Positions 46,900-55,507 of a stretch of DNA of 64,000 bases are shown piece after piece. The stretch spans positions 186,001 through 250,000 of the forward strand of contig NZ_QXGR01000003.1 of the NCBI RefSeq assembly GCF_003604195.1, given 5' to 3'. The position numbers and the translations under genes were made by a program. This stretch comes from Simplicispira lacusdiani. Lineage in GTDB: Bacteria > Pseudomonadota > Gammaproteobacteria > Burkholderiales > Burkholderiaceae_C. The notes under the pieces are model-generated. The model ran no database searches. It was not told where the DNA came from and saw only the letters and a list, made by a program, of their open reading frames with translations. How positions within the stretch are numbered: the first letter of the stretch is position 1; every line of letters starts with the position of its first letter.

Positions 46900-47832
46900 A
46901 TGAATGCCCGCATTGATACCTCCACGCTGAGCCACCTCAGCAACCGCCACCTCGACGCGCTGGAAGAAGAAACCATCTTCATCCTGCGCGAAGTGGCCGC
47001 CGCCTTCGAGCGCCCCGCCCTGCTGTTCTCGGGCGGCAAGGATTCGCTGGTCATGCTCAAGTGCGCCGAAAAGGCCTTCGGCGTGGGCCGCATTCCCTAC
47101 CCGCTGCTCATGATCGACACCGGCCACAACTTCCACGAAGTGACGGACTTCCGCGATTTCCGCGCGAAGGAGCTGGGCGCCGAGTTGATCGTGCGCAGCG
47201 TCGAGGATTCGATGGCGCGCGGCACCGTGCGCCTGGCGCACCCCGGCGAGAGCCGCAACGTGCACCAGTCGGTCACGCTGCTCGAAGCCATCGAGGAATT
47301 CCGCTTCGACGCCCTCATCGGCGGCGCCCGCCGCGACGAGGAAAAAGCCCGCGCCAAGGAACGCATCTTCAGCCACCGCGACAGCTTCGGCCAATGGCAG
47401 CCCAAGGCCCAGCGCCCCGAGCTGTGGACGCTGTTCAACACCCGCCTGCAGCCCGGCGAGCACTTCCGCGTGTTCCCCATCAGCAACTGGACCGAGCTGG
47501 ACGTGTGGCAGTACATCGACCGCGAGCAGATTGCCCTGCCCTCGCTCTACTACGCGCACCCGCGCCAGGTCGTCGAACGCAAGGGCCTGCTCGTGCCCGT
47601 GACCGAACTCACCCCGCCCCGCGATGGCGAAGTGGTGGAAACGCGCCAGGTGCGCTTCCGCACCGTGGGCGACATCACCTGCACCTGCCCCGTGGAGAGC
47701 CCGGCCGCCACGGCCGCCGACATCGTGATCGAGACCCTGGCCGCCGACGTGAGCGAGCGCGGCGCCACGCGCATGGACGACAAGACCTCCGACGCCTCGA
47801 TGGAAAAGCGCAAGAAAGACGGGTACTTCTGA
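46900..47832 (+). CDS. cysD: Sulfate adenylyltransferase subunit 2
   Basis: PP-loop ATPase subunit that makes APS from sulfate and ATP, 310 residues. The PP-loop is LLFSGGKDSLVMLKCAEKAF; LMIDTGHNFHEVTDFRD and GARRDEEKARAKERIFSHRD are CysD signatures, and it ends KRKKDGYF. It works with the GTPase CysN, whose ATG overlaps the cysD stop by one base (TGATG). Confidence 0.97.
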   Translation: MNARIDTSTLSHLSNRHLDALEEETIFILREVAAAFERPALLFSGGKDSLVMLKCAEKAFGVGRIPYPLLMIDTGHNFHEVTDFRDFRAKELGAELIVRSVEDSMARGTVRLAHPGESRNVHQSVTLLEAIEEFRFDALIGGARRDEEKARAKERIFSHRDSFGQWQPKAQRPELWTLFNTRLQPGEHFRVFPISNWTELDVWQYIDREQIALPSLYYAHPRQVVERKGLLVPVTELTPPRDGEVVETRQVRFRTVGDITCTCPVESPAATAADIVIETLAADVSERGATRMDDKTSDASMEKRKKDGYF

Positions 47833-49193
47833 TGACTACGAATTTGATAGCTGATACCGCAGCAGCAGCGGGCGCCGCAGCCCAAAACGACCACATTTCC
47901 GCGCTGAAATTCATCACCTGCGGCAGCGTGGACGACGGCAAGAGCACGCTGATCGGCCGCCTGCTGGTGGACAGCAAGGCCGTGCTGCAGGACCACCTGG
48001 CCGGCGTCCAGCGCCAGGGCGAGACCGATTTGGCGCTGCTGACCGACGGCCTGAGTGCCGAGCGCGAACAGGGCATCACCATCGACGTGGCCTACCGCTA
48101 CTTCGCCACCGAGGAACGCAAGTTCATCATCGGCGACGCGCCGGGCCACGAGCAGTACACCCGCAACATGGTCACCGCCGCAAGCAGCGCCGACGCCGCC
48201 GTGGTGCTGGTGGACGCCACCAAGCTCGACTGGCAGAACCCCGGCCTGCAACTGCTGCCGCAAACGCGCCGCCACAGCCTGCTGGTGCACCTGCTGCGCG
48301 TGCACTCGCTGGTGTTCGCCGTGAACAAGCTCGACGCCGTGCCAGACCCGCAGCTCGCCTGGCGCCACATCGCCGCCGCGCTGGCGCAGTTTGCCCAGGA
48401 CGCCGGCATCTCCGTGCGCGCCACCGTGCCCGTCTCCGCCCTCAAGGGCTGGAACGTGGTCGATGCCCAGCCCGGCTGGTGCGGCTACGAAGGCCCGAGC
48501 CTGCTGCAAATCCTGGAACTGCTGCCCAACACCCCGGCCGACACCGGCCTGCCGCTGGCCTTCCCGGTGCAATGGGTGGAGAAGTTCTCGTCATCGTCCG
48601 ACACCTCGCAGGGCCGCCGCGTGTTCTGGGGCCGCGTGGCCGCGGGCAGCGTGCAGCCGGGCACGCCCGTGCAGATCTTCCCCAGCGGCCAGCGTGCCAG
48701 CGTGGCCCAGGTGCTCGACCATGCGCGCCGCCCCGTGGGCGTGGACGCGGGCCAGAGCGCCGGCATCGTGCTCGACCGCGAGGTGGATGTCTCGCGCGGC
48801 GACTGGATCGTGGCCGCCCCCACCGAGGCGGCCCCGGCCGAGGACGACTTCGACACCCCCGCCGCCGTGCCCGCCTGGCCCGGCAGCCGCGAACTGCGCA
48901 CCACCATCGCCTGGATGGACAACGAACCCCTGGTGGCGGGCCGCGTGTACTGGGCGCTGCACGGCCACCGCTGGGTCAAGGCCAAGGTCAAGCGCGTGGT
49001 GCACAAGCTCAACATCAACACCCTGGCCGAGGAAGACGCCCAACAACTCGACCCCAACGCCATCGGCCATGTGGAGCTGCTGCTGCAGGAACCCCTGCCC
49101 GCGGCGCCGTTCAGCCAGGCGCGCGTGCTCGGCTCGCTGATCCTGGTGGACACCGCGAGCCACGCCACGGCCGGCGCCGTGCTGGTGAATTGA
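47832..49193 (+). CDS. cysN: Sulfate adenylyltransferase subunit 1 (GTPase)
   Basis: Elongation-factor-like GTPase driving APS formation, 453 residues. G1 is GSVDDGKSTLIGRLL, then GITIDVAYRYF, G3 DAPGHEQYTRNM and G4 NKLD, followed by two EF-Tu-like beta domains. There is no fused APS kinase (CysC) domain, consistent with the APS-reducing CysH next door. The first 18 or so residues (TTNLIADTAAAAGAAAQ) are encoded by a sequence resembling the dispersed repeat and do not look like part of the fold, which starts at HISALKFITCGS. Confidence 0.96.
   Translation: MTTNLIADTAAAAGAAAQNDHISALKFITCGSVDDGKSTLIGRLLVDSKAVLQDHLAGVQRQGETDLALLTDGLSAEREQGITIDVAYRYFATEERKFIIGDAPGHEQYTRNMVTAASSADAAVVLVDATKLDWQNPGLQLLPQTRRHSLLVHLLRVHSLVFAVNKLDAVPDPQLAWRHIAAALAQFAQDAGISVRATVPVSALKGWNVVDAQPGWCGYEGPSLLQILELLPNTPADTGLPLAFPVQWVEKFSSSSDTSQGRRVFWGRVAAGSVQPGTPVQIFPSGQRASVAQVLDHARRPVGVDAGQSAGIVLDREVDVSRGDWIVAAPTEAAPAEDDFDTPAAVPAWPGSRELRTTIAWMDNEPLVAGRVYWALHGHRWVKAKVKRVVHKLNINTLAEEDAQQLDPNAIGHVELLLQEPLPAAPFSQARVLGSLILVDTASHATAGAVLVN
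47836..47886 (+). repeat. Degenerate dispersed repeat copy at the cysN start
   Basis: ACTAC-GAATTTG-ATAGC, then GATACCGCAGCAGCAGCGGG and CGCCGCAGCCCAAAAC. Compared with intact copies, the central part has been replaced by GCA/GCC repeats. It encodes CysN residues about 3-18. Confidence 0.5.
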
Positions 49194-49231
49194 CACTGGC
49201 ACATTGACCTTGGTCACGCTTTTCCACTGCA

Positions 49232-49255
49232 CCGGCAGGGCCGCCGCCCTGCCGG
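49232..49255. terminator. Perfect hairpin between cysN and fdxA
   Basis: CCGGCAGGGC-CGCC-GCCCTGCCGG is a perfect 10-bp stem with a 4-nt loop, 38 bp after the cysN stop. The following run is short (CCCTTA), so termination may be partial or Rho-assisted. Confidence 0.55.
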
Positions 49256-49307
49256 CCCTTACCCGTCCTAAAATCACGGGTTTTCCCGATCCCCAAAAAA
49301 CACTGCC

Positions 49308-49637
49308 ATGACCCACGTCGTTTCTGAAAACTGCATCAAGTGCAAATACACCGATTGTGTGGACGTGTGTCCCGTCGACTGCTTCGTCGAAGGCCCGAAC
49401 ATGCTGGTCATCAACCCGGACGAATGCATCGACTGCGCCGTCTGCGTGCCTGAGTGCCCGGCCAACGCCATCTTCGCCGAGGAAGACCTGCCCCCCACCG
49501 AGCTGGCCTTCATCAAGATCAACGCCGATCTGACCAACGCCCCGGGCTGGAAGCCGATCACCAAGCGCAAGGCCGCCCTGCCCGACGCCGACGAGTGGAA
49601 CGGCCAGCCCGGCAAGGTCAAGGACCTGCAGCGGTAA
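49308..49637 (+). CDS. fdxA: Seven-iron ferredoxin FdxA
   Basis: A 109-residue ferredoxin. The Cys pattern [19 protein letters not shown] and [13 protein letters not shown] fits one [3Fe-4S] and one [4Fe-4S] cluster, with the long C-terminal extension ([14 protein letters not shown]) typical of FdxA. It lies between the sulfate-assimilation genes and a ferredoxin reductase-like gene, which suggests it carries electrons to CysI; FdxA is also a common stand-alone gene, so this is inference. Confidence 0.95.
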   Translation: MTHVVSENCIKCKYTDCVDVCPVDCFVEGPNMLVINPDECIDCAVCVPECPANAIFAEEDLPPTELAFIKINADLTNAPGWKPITKRKAALPDADEWNGQPGKVKDLQR

Positions 49638-49642
49638 TGCAC

Positions 49643-49761
49643 AACCCCCTGTGGCGCTGCGCGCCTTCCCCCTTCTCTCGCAAAGCCGTGCTTTGCGGGA
49701 AGGGGGACGCCGCCGGTGCTGCGGGGCGGCCCTTGCACGGCGGCCCTGGCCTGGGCCTCGC
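49643..49761 (+). repeat. Second dispersed repeat family, copy 3
   Basis: ACCCCCTGTGGCGCTGCGCG-like start, CTTCCCCCTTCTCTCGC, the loop AAAGCCGTGCTTT, GCGGGAAGGGGGACGCC, then GGTGCTGCGGGGCGGCCC and GGCCTGGGCC. It begins 6 bp after the fdxA stop. Confidence 0.8.
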
Positions 49762-49797
49762 CCGTTGCCTCGGCCGCTGGGCTCGTTGAGTTCTGGA

Positions 49798-50838
49798 ATG
49801 CTCAGCACCGACGCCATCGTCATCGGCGCGGGGCCTGTCGGCCTTTTCCAGGTGTTCCAGCTCGGCCTGCACGGCCTGCGCGCCCACGTCATCGACGCCC
49901 TGCCCCACCCCGGCGGCCAGTGCGCCGAGCTGTACGGCGACAAACCCATCTACGACATCCCCGCCGTCCAGGCCTGCACCGGGAACGAACTGGTGCAACG
50001 CCTGTTGGCGCAAATCCAGCCCTTCTCTCCCACGCTGCACCTCGGCCAGCAGGTGGACACCGTGCAGACCCTGCCCGAGGGCGGCTTCCTCGTTGGCACC
50101 GCGCAGGGCACGCGGCTGCAGGCCCGCGCCGTGTTCATCGCCACCGGCGTGGGGGCCTTCGTGCCGCGCGCCCTCAAGCTCCCCGGCCTGGAGGCCCACG
50201 AGGGCGGCCAACTGCGCTACCGCCTGGACGAAGGCTCCAGCCTCGCTGGCCAGCGCGTGGTGGTGCACGGCGGCGACGAACCCGCCGTGGCCCAGGCCAT
50301 CGCCTGCGCCACCGCCCCCGAGGCCCTGCGCCCCGCCCACACCACCCTGCAACACCGCCGCGACGTGTTCGACGCACCACCCGATGCGCTGGAACAACTG
50401 CAGGCCCTGCGCGCGGCGGGCAGCATCGAGGTCGCCATCGGCGTGGCCGGCGGCATCGTGGAAGAACAAGGCCGCCTCACCGCGCTGGAGCTGACCACGC
50501 CCGAAGGCACGCAGCTCCGCCTGCCGCTGGACCTGCTGCTCGTGCGCCTGGGCCTGGTGCCGCGCCTGGGCCCCATCACCGAATGGGGCCTGGCATTGGA
50601 GCGCAAGCAGATCGTGGTGGACGCCGCCACCTTCGCCACCAGCGTGCCCGGCATCCACGCCGTGGGCGACGCCATCACCTACCCCGGCAAACGCAAGCTC
50701 ATCCTCAGCGGCTTCCACGAAGCCACGCTGGCCGCCTTTGGCGCGGCGGAATGGCTGGCAGGGCACAAGCTGCCGCTGGAGTACACGACCAGCAGCGCCC
50801 TGCTGCAACAGCGCCTGGGCGTGCAACCAACTCCCTGA
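49798..50838 (+). CDS. Thioredoxin-reductase-like ferredoxin-NADP reductase
   Basis: FAD/NAD(P) flavoprotein of 346 residues. The FAD motif DAIVIGAGPVGLFQVFQLG, then LPHPGGQCAELYGDKPIYDI, the NADP-domain stretch VVVHGGDEPAVAQAIA, and GIHAVGDAITYPGKRKLILS match the type 2 FNR family. It lacks the CxxC of thioredoxin reductase at the expected place. Note that the NADP loop reads GGDEPA rather than GGGDSA. It sits downstream of fdxA, separated by a repeat; a role in supplying reduced ferredoxin is likely. Confidence 0.88.
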   Translation: MLSTDAIVIGAGPVGLFQVFQLGLHGLRAHVIDALPHPGGQCAELYGDKPIYDIPAVQACTGNELVQRLLAQIQPFSPTLHLGQQVDTVQTLPEGGFLVGTAQGTRLQARAVFIATGVGAFVPRALKLPGLEAHEGGQLRYRLDEGSSLAGQRVVVHGGDEPAVAQAIACATAPEALRPAHTTLQHRRDVFDAPPDALEQLQALRAAGSIEVAIGVAGGIVEEQGRLTALELTTPEGTQLRLPLDLLLVRLGLVPRLGPITEWGLALERKQIVVDAATFATSVPGIHAVGDAITYPGKRKLILSGFHEATLAAFGAAEWLAGHKLPLEYTTSSALLQQRLGVQPTP

Positions 50839-50867
50839 AGGCTCCGGGGCGGGCCTGGGCCGCAGGA

Positions 50868-50925
50868 GCATCAAAAACCATAGCAATCAGTGCAGTCCAG
50901 ATCTGCATTGATCCCGGTTTTTTTG
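50868..50925 (+). repeat. Degenerate dispersed repeat copy
   Basis: GCATC-AAAAACC-ATAGC, then AATCAGTGCAG, then TGCATTGATCCCGGTTTTTTT. The T-run makes it a plausible terminator for the flavoprotein gene. Confidence 0.55.
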
Positions 50926-50978
50926 CACCTTTCATGGCTGGTAAAATTTCCCATGAATAACAATTTGATACATTCGTG

Positions 50979-53822
50979 ATGCACCTTTCCGCGAATGAAA
51001 CCACGCTGCCACGGTTGCATCTGATCGGCACGCTGGGTCTGGTGCTGATCATCACGCTGGCCATGGCGGGCTTCGCCTCTTGGCAGAACGAACGGGAACA
51101 ACGCAACTCGTTCGAGCGCATCGAGCAGGTCCTCACCCAGCAACAGAAGGAGCGCCTCACCGCCGAGATGAATTCGGCCGTGGGCTACCTGGATTTCGCG
51201 CGCTCGCGCACCGAGAGCGAGATGCGCCGCAGCCTGGTGGAGCAGGTGGATGCGGCCGTGCAGATCGCCCAGGCCATCCATGAGCGCGAGTCGCCCCACC
51301 GCACTCCGGCGCAGGTACAGAAGCTGATCGTCGAGGCCCTGCGCCCGGTGCGCTTCTTTGACGGGCGGGGCTACCTTTTCATCGACAGCATGCAGGGCCA
51401 GTTCGTGCTGCTGCCCACCGCGCCACGGTACGAAGGGCGCGCGGGCATCGACAACCAGGACGACACGGGTGCCTACATCATGCGCGGGCTCATCAATGCC
51501 GCGTATGTGCCGCAGGGCCAGGGGTTCTTTCGCTACCGCTGGTACCGCCCGGACGCCCCCCAGACCATGGCCGACAAGGTCGCCTATGTGCGCCACTTCG
51601 CGCCCCATGACTGGCTCATCGGCACGGGTGACTACCTGTACGAGTGGGAAAACCGGCAGCAACAGGAGGCGAAGCAGCGCCTGCGCGCGCTGCGCTTCGG
51701 CGCCACCGGGTCGGTGGGGGTGATCGACCGCGACGGCCGCTCCGTGCTCAGCCCGAGCAACGCCGCCCTTGAAGGACTGCTGCCCGCGCAGATGCCGCCA
51801 CTGGAGCAGCGCGCCCTGGAAAAGCTCCGCGCGGTCGCGCAGACCGGGGGCGGTTTCGTCGAGTACGAGTGGCCCCGGCCGGGCGCGCGCCCCGGCGATC
51901 CACCGGGCCGCAAGACCGCCTTGATCACCACCTACGCTCCCTGGGGCTGGGTGCTGGTGACCACCATGTTCAACGACGAGCTGCATTCCACGCTGCGCAC
52001 CGAAACCCAGGCCCACGAACAGGGCAGCACCCAGAAGCGCATGGAGCTGGCACTGATGCTGGCGGGCGCGCTGGCCCTGGGCCTGGCCGGTTCGTTCGGC
52101 TTCTCGCGCTGGTCGCGGCGCCTGTTCAGCGGCTACCACCGCGAGCTTCAGGCCGCGCAGGAAAAGCTGCGCATCGCGGCCATCGCCTTCGAGTCGCAGG
52201 AGGGCATCTTCGTCACCGACACGGCGGGGAAAATCCTCAACGTGAACCGCTCGTTCACGGCCATCACCGGCTTCAGCGCCGAGGAGGCCATCGGGCAGAC
52301 CCCGTCGCTGATGCGCTCCGGGCGCCACGGCCCCGAGTTCTACGCCGCCATGCGCGCGGCCATCGCCAGCGCGGGCGCCTGGTCGGGCGAAATCTGGAAC
52401 CGACGCAAGGACGGCTCCATCTTCCCGGAATGGCTGACGATCACCGCCGTCAAGACCGAGGCCGGCGAGGTCACGCACTTTGTGAGCACGCTCACCGACA
52501 TCACCCAGCGCAAGGCGGCCGAGGAGGAGATCCGCCACCTGGCCTTCTACGATCCGCTCACCCGCCTGCCCAACCGCCGCCTGCTGCTCGACCGCTTGCA
52601 GCAGGCCCTGCTCACCTGCCAGCGCACGCACCACCAGGGCGCGCTGATGTTCATCGACCTGGACAACTTCAAGCTGGTCAACGACAGCCTGGGCCACGAC
52701 CAGGGCGACCTGCTGCTGCAGGAGATGGGGCGGCGCCTGGTCACGACGGTGCGCGAAGGCGATACCGTGGCGCGCCTGGGCGGCGACGAATTCGTGGTGG
52801 TGCTCGAAGACCTGAGCCCACAGGCGCCCAAGGCGGCCCGGCAGGCCGAGGAGGTGGCCGAGAAAATGCTGCACACCCTGGCTGCCCCGGTGGCGCTGGC
52901 GGACCAGGAGGTCAAGACCTCCTGCAGCGTCGGCGTGGTGCTGTTCGCCAACGACGCCGTGCGGACCGAGGACCTGATGAAGCACGCCGACCTGGCCATG
53001 TACCAGGCCAAGGAATCGGGGCGCAACACGGTGCGCTTTTTCGACCCCGAGATGCACGACGCCGTGGTCAACCGCCTGGCCCTGGAGCAGGATCTGCGCA
53101 CCGGCCTGCAGGAGGGCCAGTTGCTGCTGTACTACCAGGCACAGGTCGATGGCCACGGCCAGATCGTGGGGGCCGAAGCCCTGGTGCGCTGGCGGCACCC
53201 CCGGCGCGGCATGGTTTCGCCCGCCGAGTTCATTCCGCTGGCGGAAGACAGCGGGCTGATCCTGCCGCTGGGCCAGTGGGTGCTGCGCACGGCCTGCGAG
53301 CAGCTCGCGCGCTGGGCGCGGGAGCCTGGGCGCGAACAGCTCACGCTGGCGGTCAACGTCAGCGGCCGCCAGCTGCACCAGAAGAACTTCGTGGAGCAGG
53401 TGCTGCAGGCGCTGCAGCAGACCGGCGCGCCCGCGCACCGCCTCAAGCTGGAACTCACCGAAAGCCTGCTGCTGGACGACCCCGAGGACGCCATCACCAA
53501 GATGAGCGCCTTGAAAGCGCACGGCGTGGGCTTCTCGCTCGACGACTTCGGCACCGGCTACTCGTCGCTGGCCTATCTGCGCCAGTTGCCCCTGAGCCAG
53601 CTCAAGATCGACCAGAGCTTCGTGCACAACCTCGTCACCGACCCGCGCGCCACCGCCATCGTGCGCACCATCGTCACGCTGGCCGACAGCCTGGGGTTGA
53701 ACGTGATCGCCGAGGGCGTGGAAACGCAGGAGCAGCGCGAGCACCTGGCCCGCAACGGCTGCCACACCTGCCAGGGCTACCTGTACGGCCGGCCCGGGCC
53801 GGTGGAGGAACTGCTGCGCTGA
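50979..53822 (+). CDS. Cache-PAS-GGDEF-EAL c-di-GMP signalling protein
   Basis: Membrane sensor of 947 residues. A helix near the N-terminus (LIGTLGLVLIITLAMAGFAS) precedes two periplasmic single-Cache modules (about 45-200 and 225-330), then a second helix (LALMLAGALALGLAGSFGF). A PAS domain (about 395-515), a GGDEF domain with intact LGGDEF and inhibitory-site-like spacing (about 520-680), and an EAL domain with AEALVRWRH, ELTESLL and DDFGTGYSS (about 695-945) follow. Both catalytic motifs are intact, so it may make and break c-di-GMP in response to a small periplasmic ligand. The ATG at 50979 is next to a GTG at 50976. Confidence 0.94.
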   Translation: MHLSANETTLPRLHLIGTLGLVLIITLAMAGFASWQNEREQRNSFERIEQVLTQQQKERLTAEMNSAVGYLDFARSRTESEMRRSLVEQVDAAVQIAQAIHERESPHRTPAQVQKLIVEALRPVRFFDGRGYLFIDSMQGQFVLLPTAPRYEGRAGIDNQDDTGAYIMRGLINAAYVPQGQGFFRYRWYRPDAPQTMADKVAYVRHFAPHDWLIGTGDYLYEWENRQQQEAKQRLRALRFGATGSVGVIDRDGRSVLSPSNAALEGLLPAQMPPLEQRALEKLRAVAQTGGGFVEYEWPRPGARPGDPPGRKTALITTYAPWGWVLVTTMFNDELHSTLRTETQAHEQGSTQKRMELALMLAGALALGLAGSFGFSRWSRRLFSGYHRELQAAQEKLRIAAIAFESQEGIFVTDTAGKILNVNRSFTAITGFSAEEAIGQTPSLMRSGRHGPEFYAAMRAAIASAGAWSGEIWNRRKDGSIFPEWLTITAVKTEAGEVTHFVSTLTDITQRKAAEEEIRHLAFYDPLTRLPNRRLLLDRLQQALLTCQRTHHQGALMFIDLDNFKLVNDSLGHDQGDLLLQEMGRRLVTTVREGDTVARLGGDEFVVVLEDLSPQAPKAARQAEEVAEKMLHTLAAPVALADQEVKTSCSVGVVLFANDAVRTEDLMKHADLAMYQAKESGRNTVRFFDPEMHDAVVNRLALEQDLRTGLQEGQLLLYYQAQVDGHGQIVGAEALVRWRHPRRGMVSPAEFIPLAEDSGLILPLGQWVLRTACEQLARWAREPGREQLTLAVNVSGRQLHQKNFVEQVLQALQQTGAPAHRLKLELTESLLLDDPEDAITKMSALKAHGVGFSLDDFGTGYSSLAYLRQLPLSQLKIDQSFVHNLVTDPRATAIVRTIVTLADSLGLNVIAEGVETQEQREHLARNGCHTCQGYLYGRPGPVEELLR

Positions 53823-53860
53823 GCCCCCCGGCACCCCTGCGCGCCTGCACGGACGGGTTT

Positions 53861-53915
53861 GCTCTTTAATTGAGAGCATCTTGCGCTGTCTCCATGGGCT
53901 TCAGAGCCTGTTTTC
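53861..53915 (+). repeat. Dispersed repeat copy with compensatory stem change
   Basis: GCTCT-TTAATTG-AGAGC replaces the usual GCTAT/ATAGC on both sides while keeping the 7-nt loop. TTGCGCT, CCATGGGCTTCAGAGCCT and GTTTT follow. Confidence 0.75.
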
Positions 53916-53967
53916 CTGCAAAGCCCTGGAACCCTGCCCCGGCCCGGCAGGGACACCGGCAAACGCC

Positions 53968-54003
53968 TACAATCGCGCCGTGCCACCCGCTCCCGGGTGG
54001 CAC
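53968..54003 (+). promoter_or_regulatory. Probable -10 element and 5' hairpin of the cytX transcript
   Basis: TACAAT at 53968-53973 is a good -10. Starting 7 bp later, GTGCCACCCG-CTCC-CGGGTGGCAC (53980-54003) is a perfect 10-bp hairpin, directly ahead of the TPP aptamer. No strong -35 is seen. Confidence 0.5.
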
Positions 54004-54008
54004 GACCG

Positions 54009-54096
54009 CTAGGGGTGTCGCCAGGGTCCGGACCGGACCCGGCGGCTGAGAGAGTCCCTTCGAACCTGATTGAGATCATCCTCGCGCAGGGAAGCC
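54009..54096 (+). promoter_or_regulatory. TPP riboswitch (THI element) controlling cytX
   Basis: The conserved core is plain: AGGGGTG, GGCTGAGAGAGTCCCTTCGA, ACCTGAT, then GATCATCCTCGCGCAGGGAA. It lies about 70 bp upstream of the ATG of a thiamine-precursor permease, so TPP is expected to switch the gene off, probably by hiding the ribosome site. Confidence 0.92.
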
Positions 54097-54166
54097 CGTC
54101 CGCCATGCCACGCCAGCGCCGCGCGTGGCCGGAACCTTCCTTGTGCCGCACTGCCAAGGAGTCCGC

Positions 54167-55441
54167 ATGAGCACCCCCACCCCGTCCGCCAACGAGGCGT
54201 TGACCCCCGTCGCCAGCGACCAGCGCGTCTTCCGCTGGCACGACCACGCCTCGCTGTGGTTCAGCCTGGGCGTGGGCCTGCTGGTGATGCAGGTAGGCGC
54301 CTACCTGATGCCCGCGCTGGGCACGCAGGAGGCCGTGCTCGCCATCGTGGCGGGTTCCATCCTCGGCGCGGGGCTGCTGGGCTGGGTGGCCAAGATCGGC
54401 TGCGACAGCGGCCTGGCCAGCGCGGGGCTGATGCACGCGGTGTATGGCCGCACGTTCGCGCGGCTGCCCATCGTGCTGAACATCGTGCAGCTCATCGGCT
54501 GGGGCACCTTCGAGCTGGTGGTGATGCGCGACGCCAGCGTGGCCATCGGCCGGCAGGCGGGCGGCATGGCGGCGGGCTACTGGCCCGTGCTCGCCACGCT
54601 GCTGTGGGGCGGCGTGGTGCTGCTCCTCATCAGCGGCTCCATGGTGCAGCTGGTGCGCCGCATCATCGCGCGCGTGGCGCTGCCGCTCGTGGTGCTGTCG
54701 CTGCTGTGGCTGTCGTGGCAGTTCCTCGGGCTGGCGCAGGCGCAAGGCCTGGAGCAGCTCTGGCAGCGCCGGGGTGAAGGCGGCATGGGCGTGATGCCCG
54801 CGCTGGACCTGGTGATCGCCATGCCGATCTCGTGGCTGCCGCTGGTGGCCGACTACGCACGCCACGGCCGCCATGGCGGCGCCGCGCTGCGCGGCGCGTG
54901 GACCGGCTACGCCGTGGCCAACATCTGGTGCTACGCGCTGGGCGTGCTGGTGGCGCTGACGCTGCCCAGCCAGGACCTGGTGACCGCGCTGCTGCTGGCG
55001 CAGGGCGGGCTCATCGCGCTGTCGCTGATCCTCATCGACGAGGTGGACAACGCCTATGGCGACGCCTATTCGGGCGCCGTCTCCAGCCACAGCCTGCTGC
55101 CGCGCTGGAGCGTGCGCCAGTGGGGCCTGGTGGTGGCCGTGGCCTGCACGCTGCTGGCCCTGGTGCTGCCCATGCACAGCCTGGAGCCCTTCCTGCTGCT
55201 GCTCAGCTCGGTGTTCGTGCCGCTGTTCGGCGTGATCCTGGGACGCCTGGCCTTCGGCGCCGACGCGGGCGCACTGCTGCAGCGGGCCGGCAAGGCGCAT
55301 GCCGCGCCGATCGCCATCTGGCTGGCGGGCGTGGCGTTCTACCACCTGCTGCCCAAGGTGGCCCCGGCGCTGGGCTCGGCCCTGCCCACGCTGGCGCTGA
55401 GCTTCGCGCTGACCTGGGCGACGCGGCCGCGCGGCGCCTGA
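54167..55441 (+). CDS. cytX: Putative hydroxymethylpyrimidine permease CytX
   Basis: Inner-membrane permease of the NCS1 cytosine/purine family, 424 residues with about 12 helices; ASLWFSLGVGLLVMQVGAYL lies in the first, and MPISWLPLVADYARHGRHGG and IDEVDNAYGDAYSGAVSSHS are family signatures. The TPP riboswitch upstream and the thiamine genes around it identify the cargo as a pyrimidine precursor of thiamine (HMP). It is convergent with thiD, with a repeat element between them. Confidence 0.9.
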   Translation: MSTPTPSANEALTPVASDQRVFRWHDHASLWFSLGVGLLVMQVGAYLMPALGTQEAVLAIVAGSILGAGLLGWVAKIGCDSGLASAGLMHAVYGRTFARLPIVLNIVQLIGWGTFELVVMRDASVAIGRQAGGMAAGYWPVLATLLWGGVVLLLISGSMVQLVRRIIARVALPLVVLSLLWLSWQFLGLAQAQGLEQLWQRRGEGGMGVMPALDLVIAMPISWLPLVADYARHGRHGGAALRGAWTGYAVANIWCYALGVLVALTLPSQDLVTALLLAQGGLIALSLILIDEVDNAYGDAYSGAVSSHSLLPRWSVRQWGLVVAVACTLLALVLPMHSLEPFLLLLSSVFVPLFGVILGRLAFGADAGALLQRAGKAHAAPIAIWLAGVAFYHLLPKVAPALGSALPTLALSFALTWATRPRGA

Positions 55442-55443
55442 AC

Positions 55444-55505
55444 GCTCCTTTTTCGATAGCTACTGGCGCTGGATGGAAAAGCGCCAGAGCCCGAAAACAT
55501 TCAAA
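55444..55505 (+). repeat. Dispersed ATAGC/AGCGCT repeat copy
   Basis: GCTCC-TTTTTCG-ATAGC (imperfect stem) is followed by TGGCGCT-GGATGGAAA-AGCGCCA, where both arms differ from the AGCGCT form yet still pair, then GAGCCCGAAAAC. Placed between convergent cytX and thiD, it can act as a shared terminator. Confidence 0.75.
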
Positions 55506-55507
55506 AA

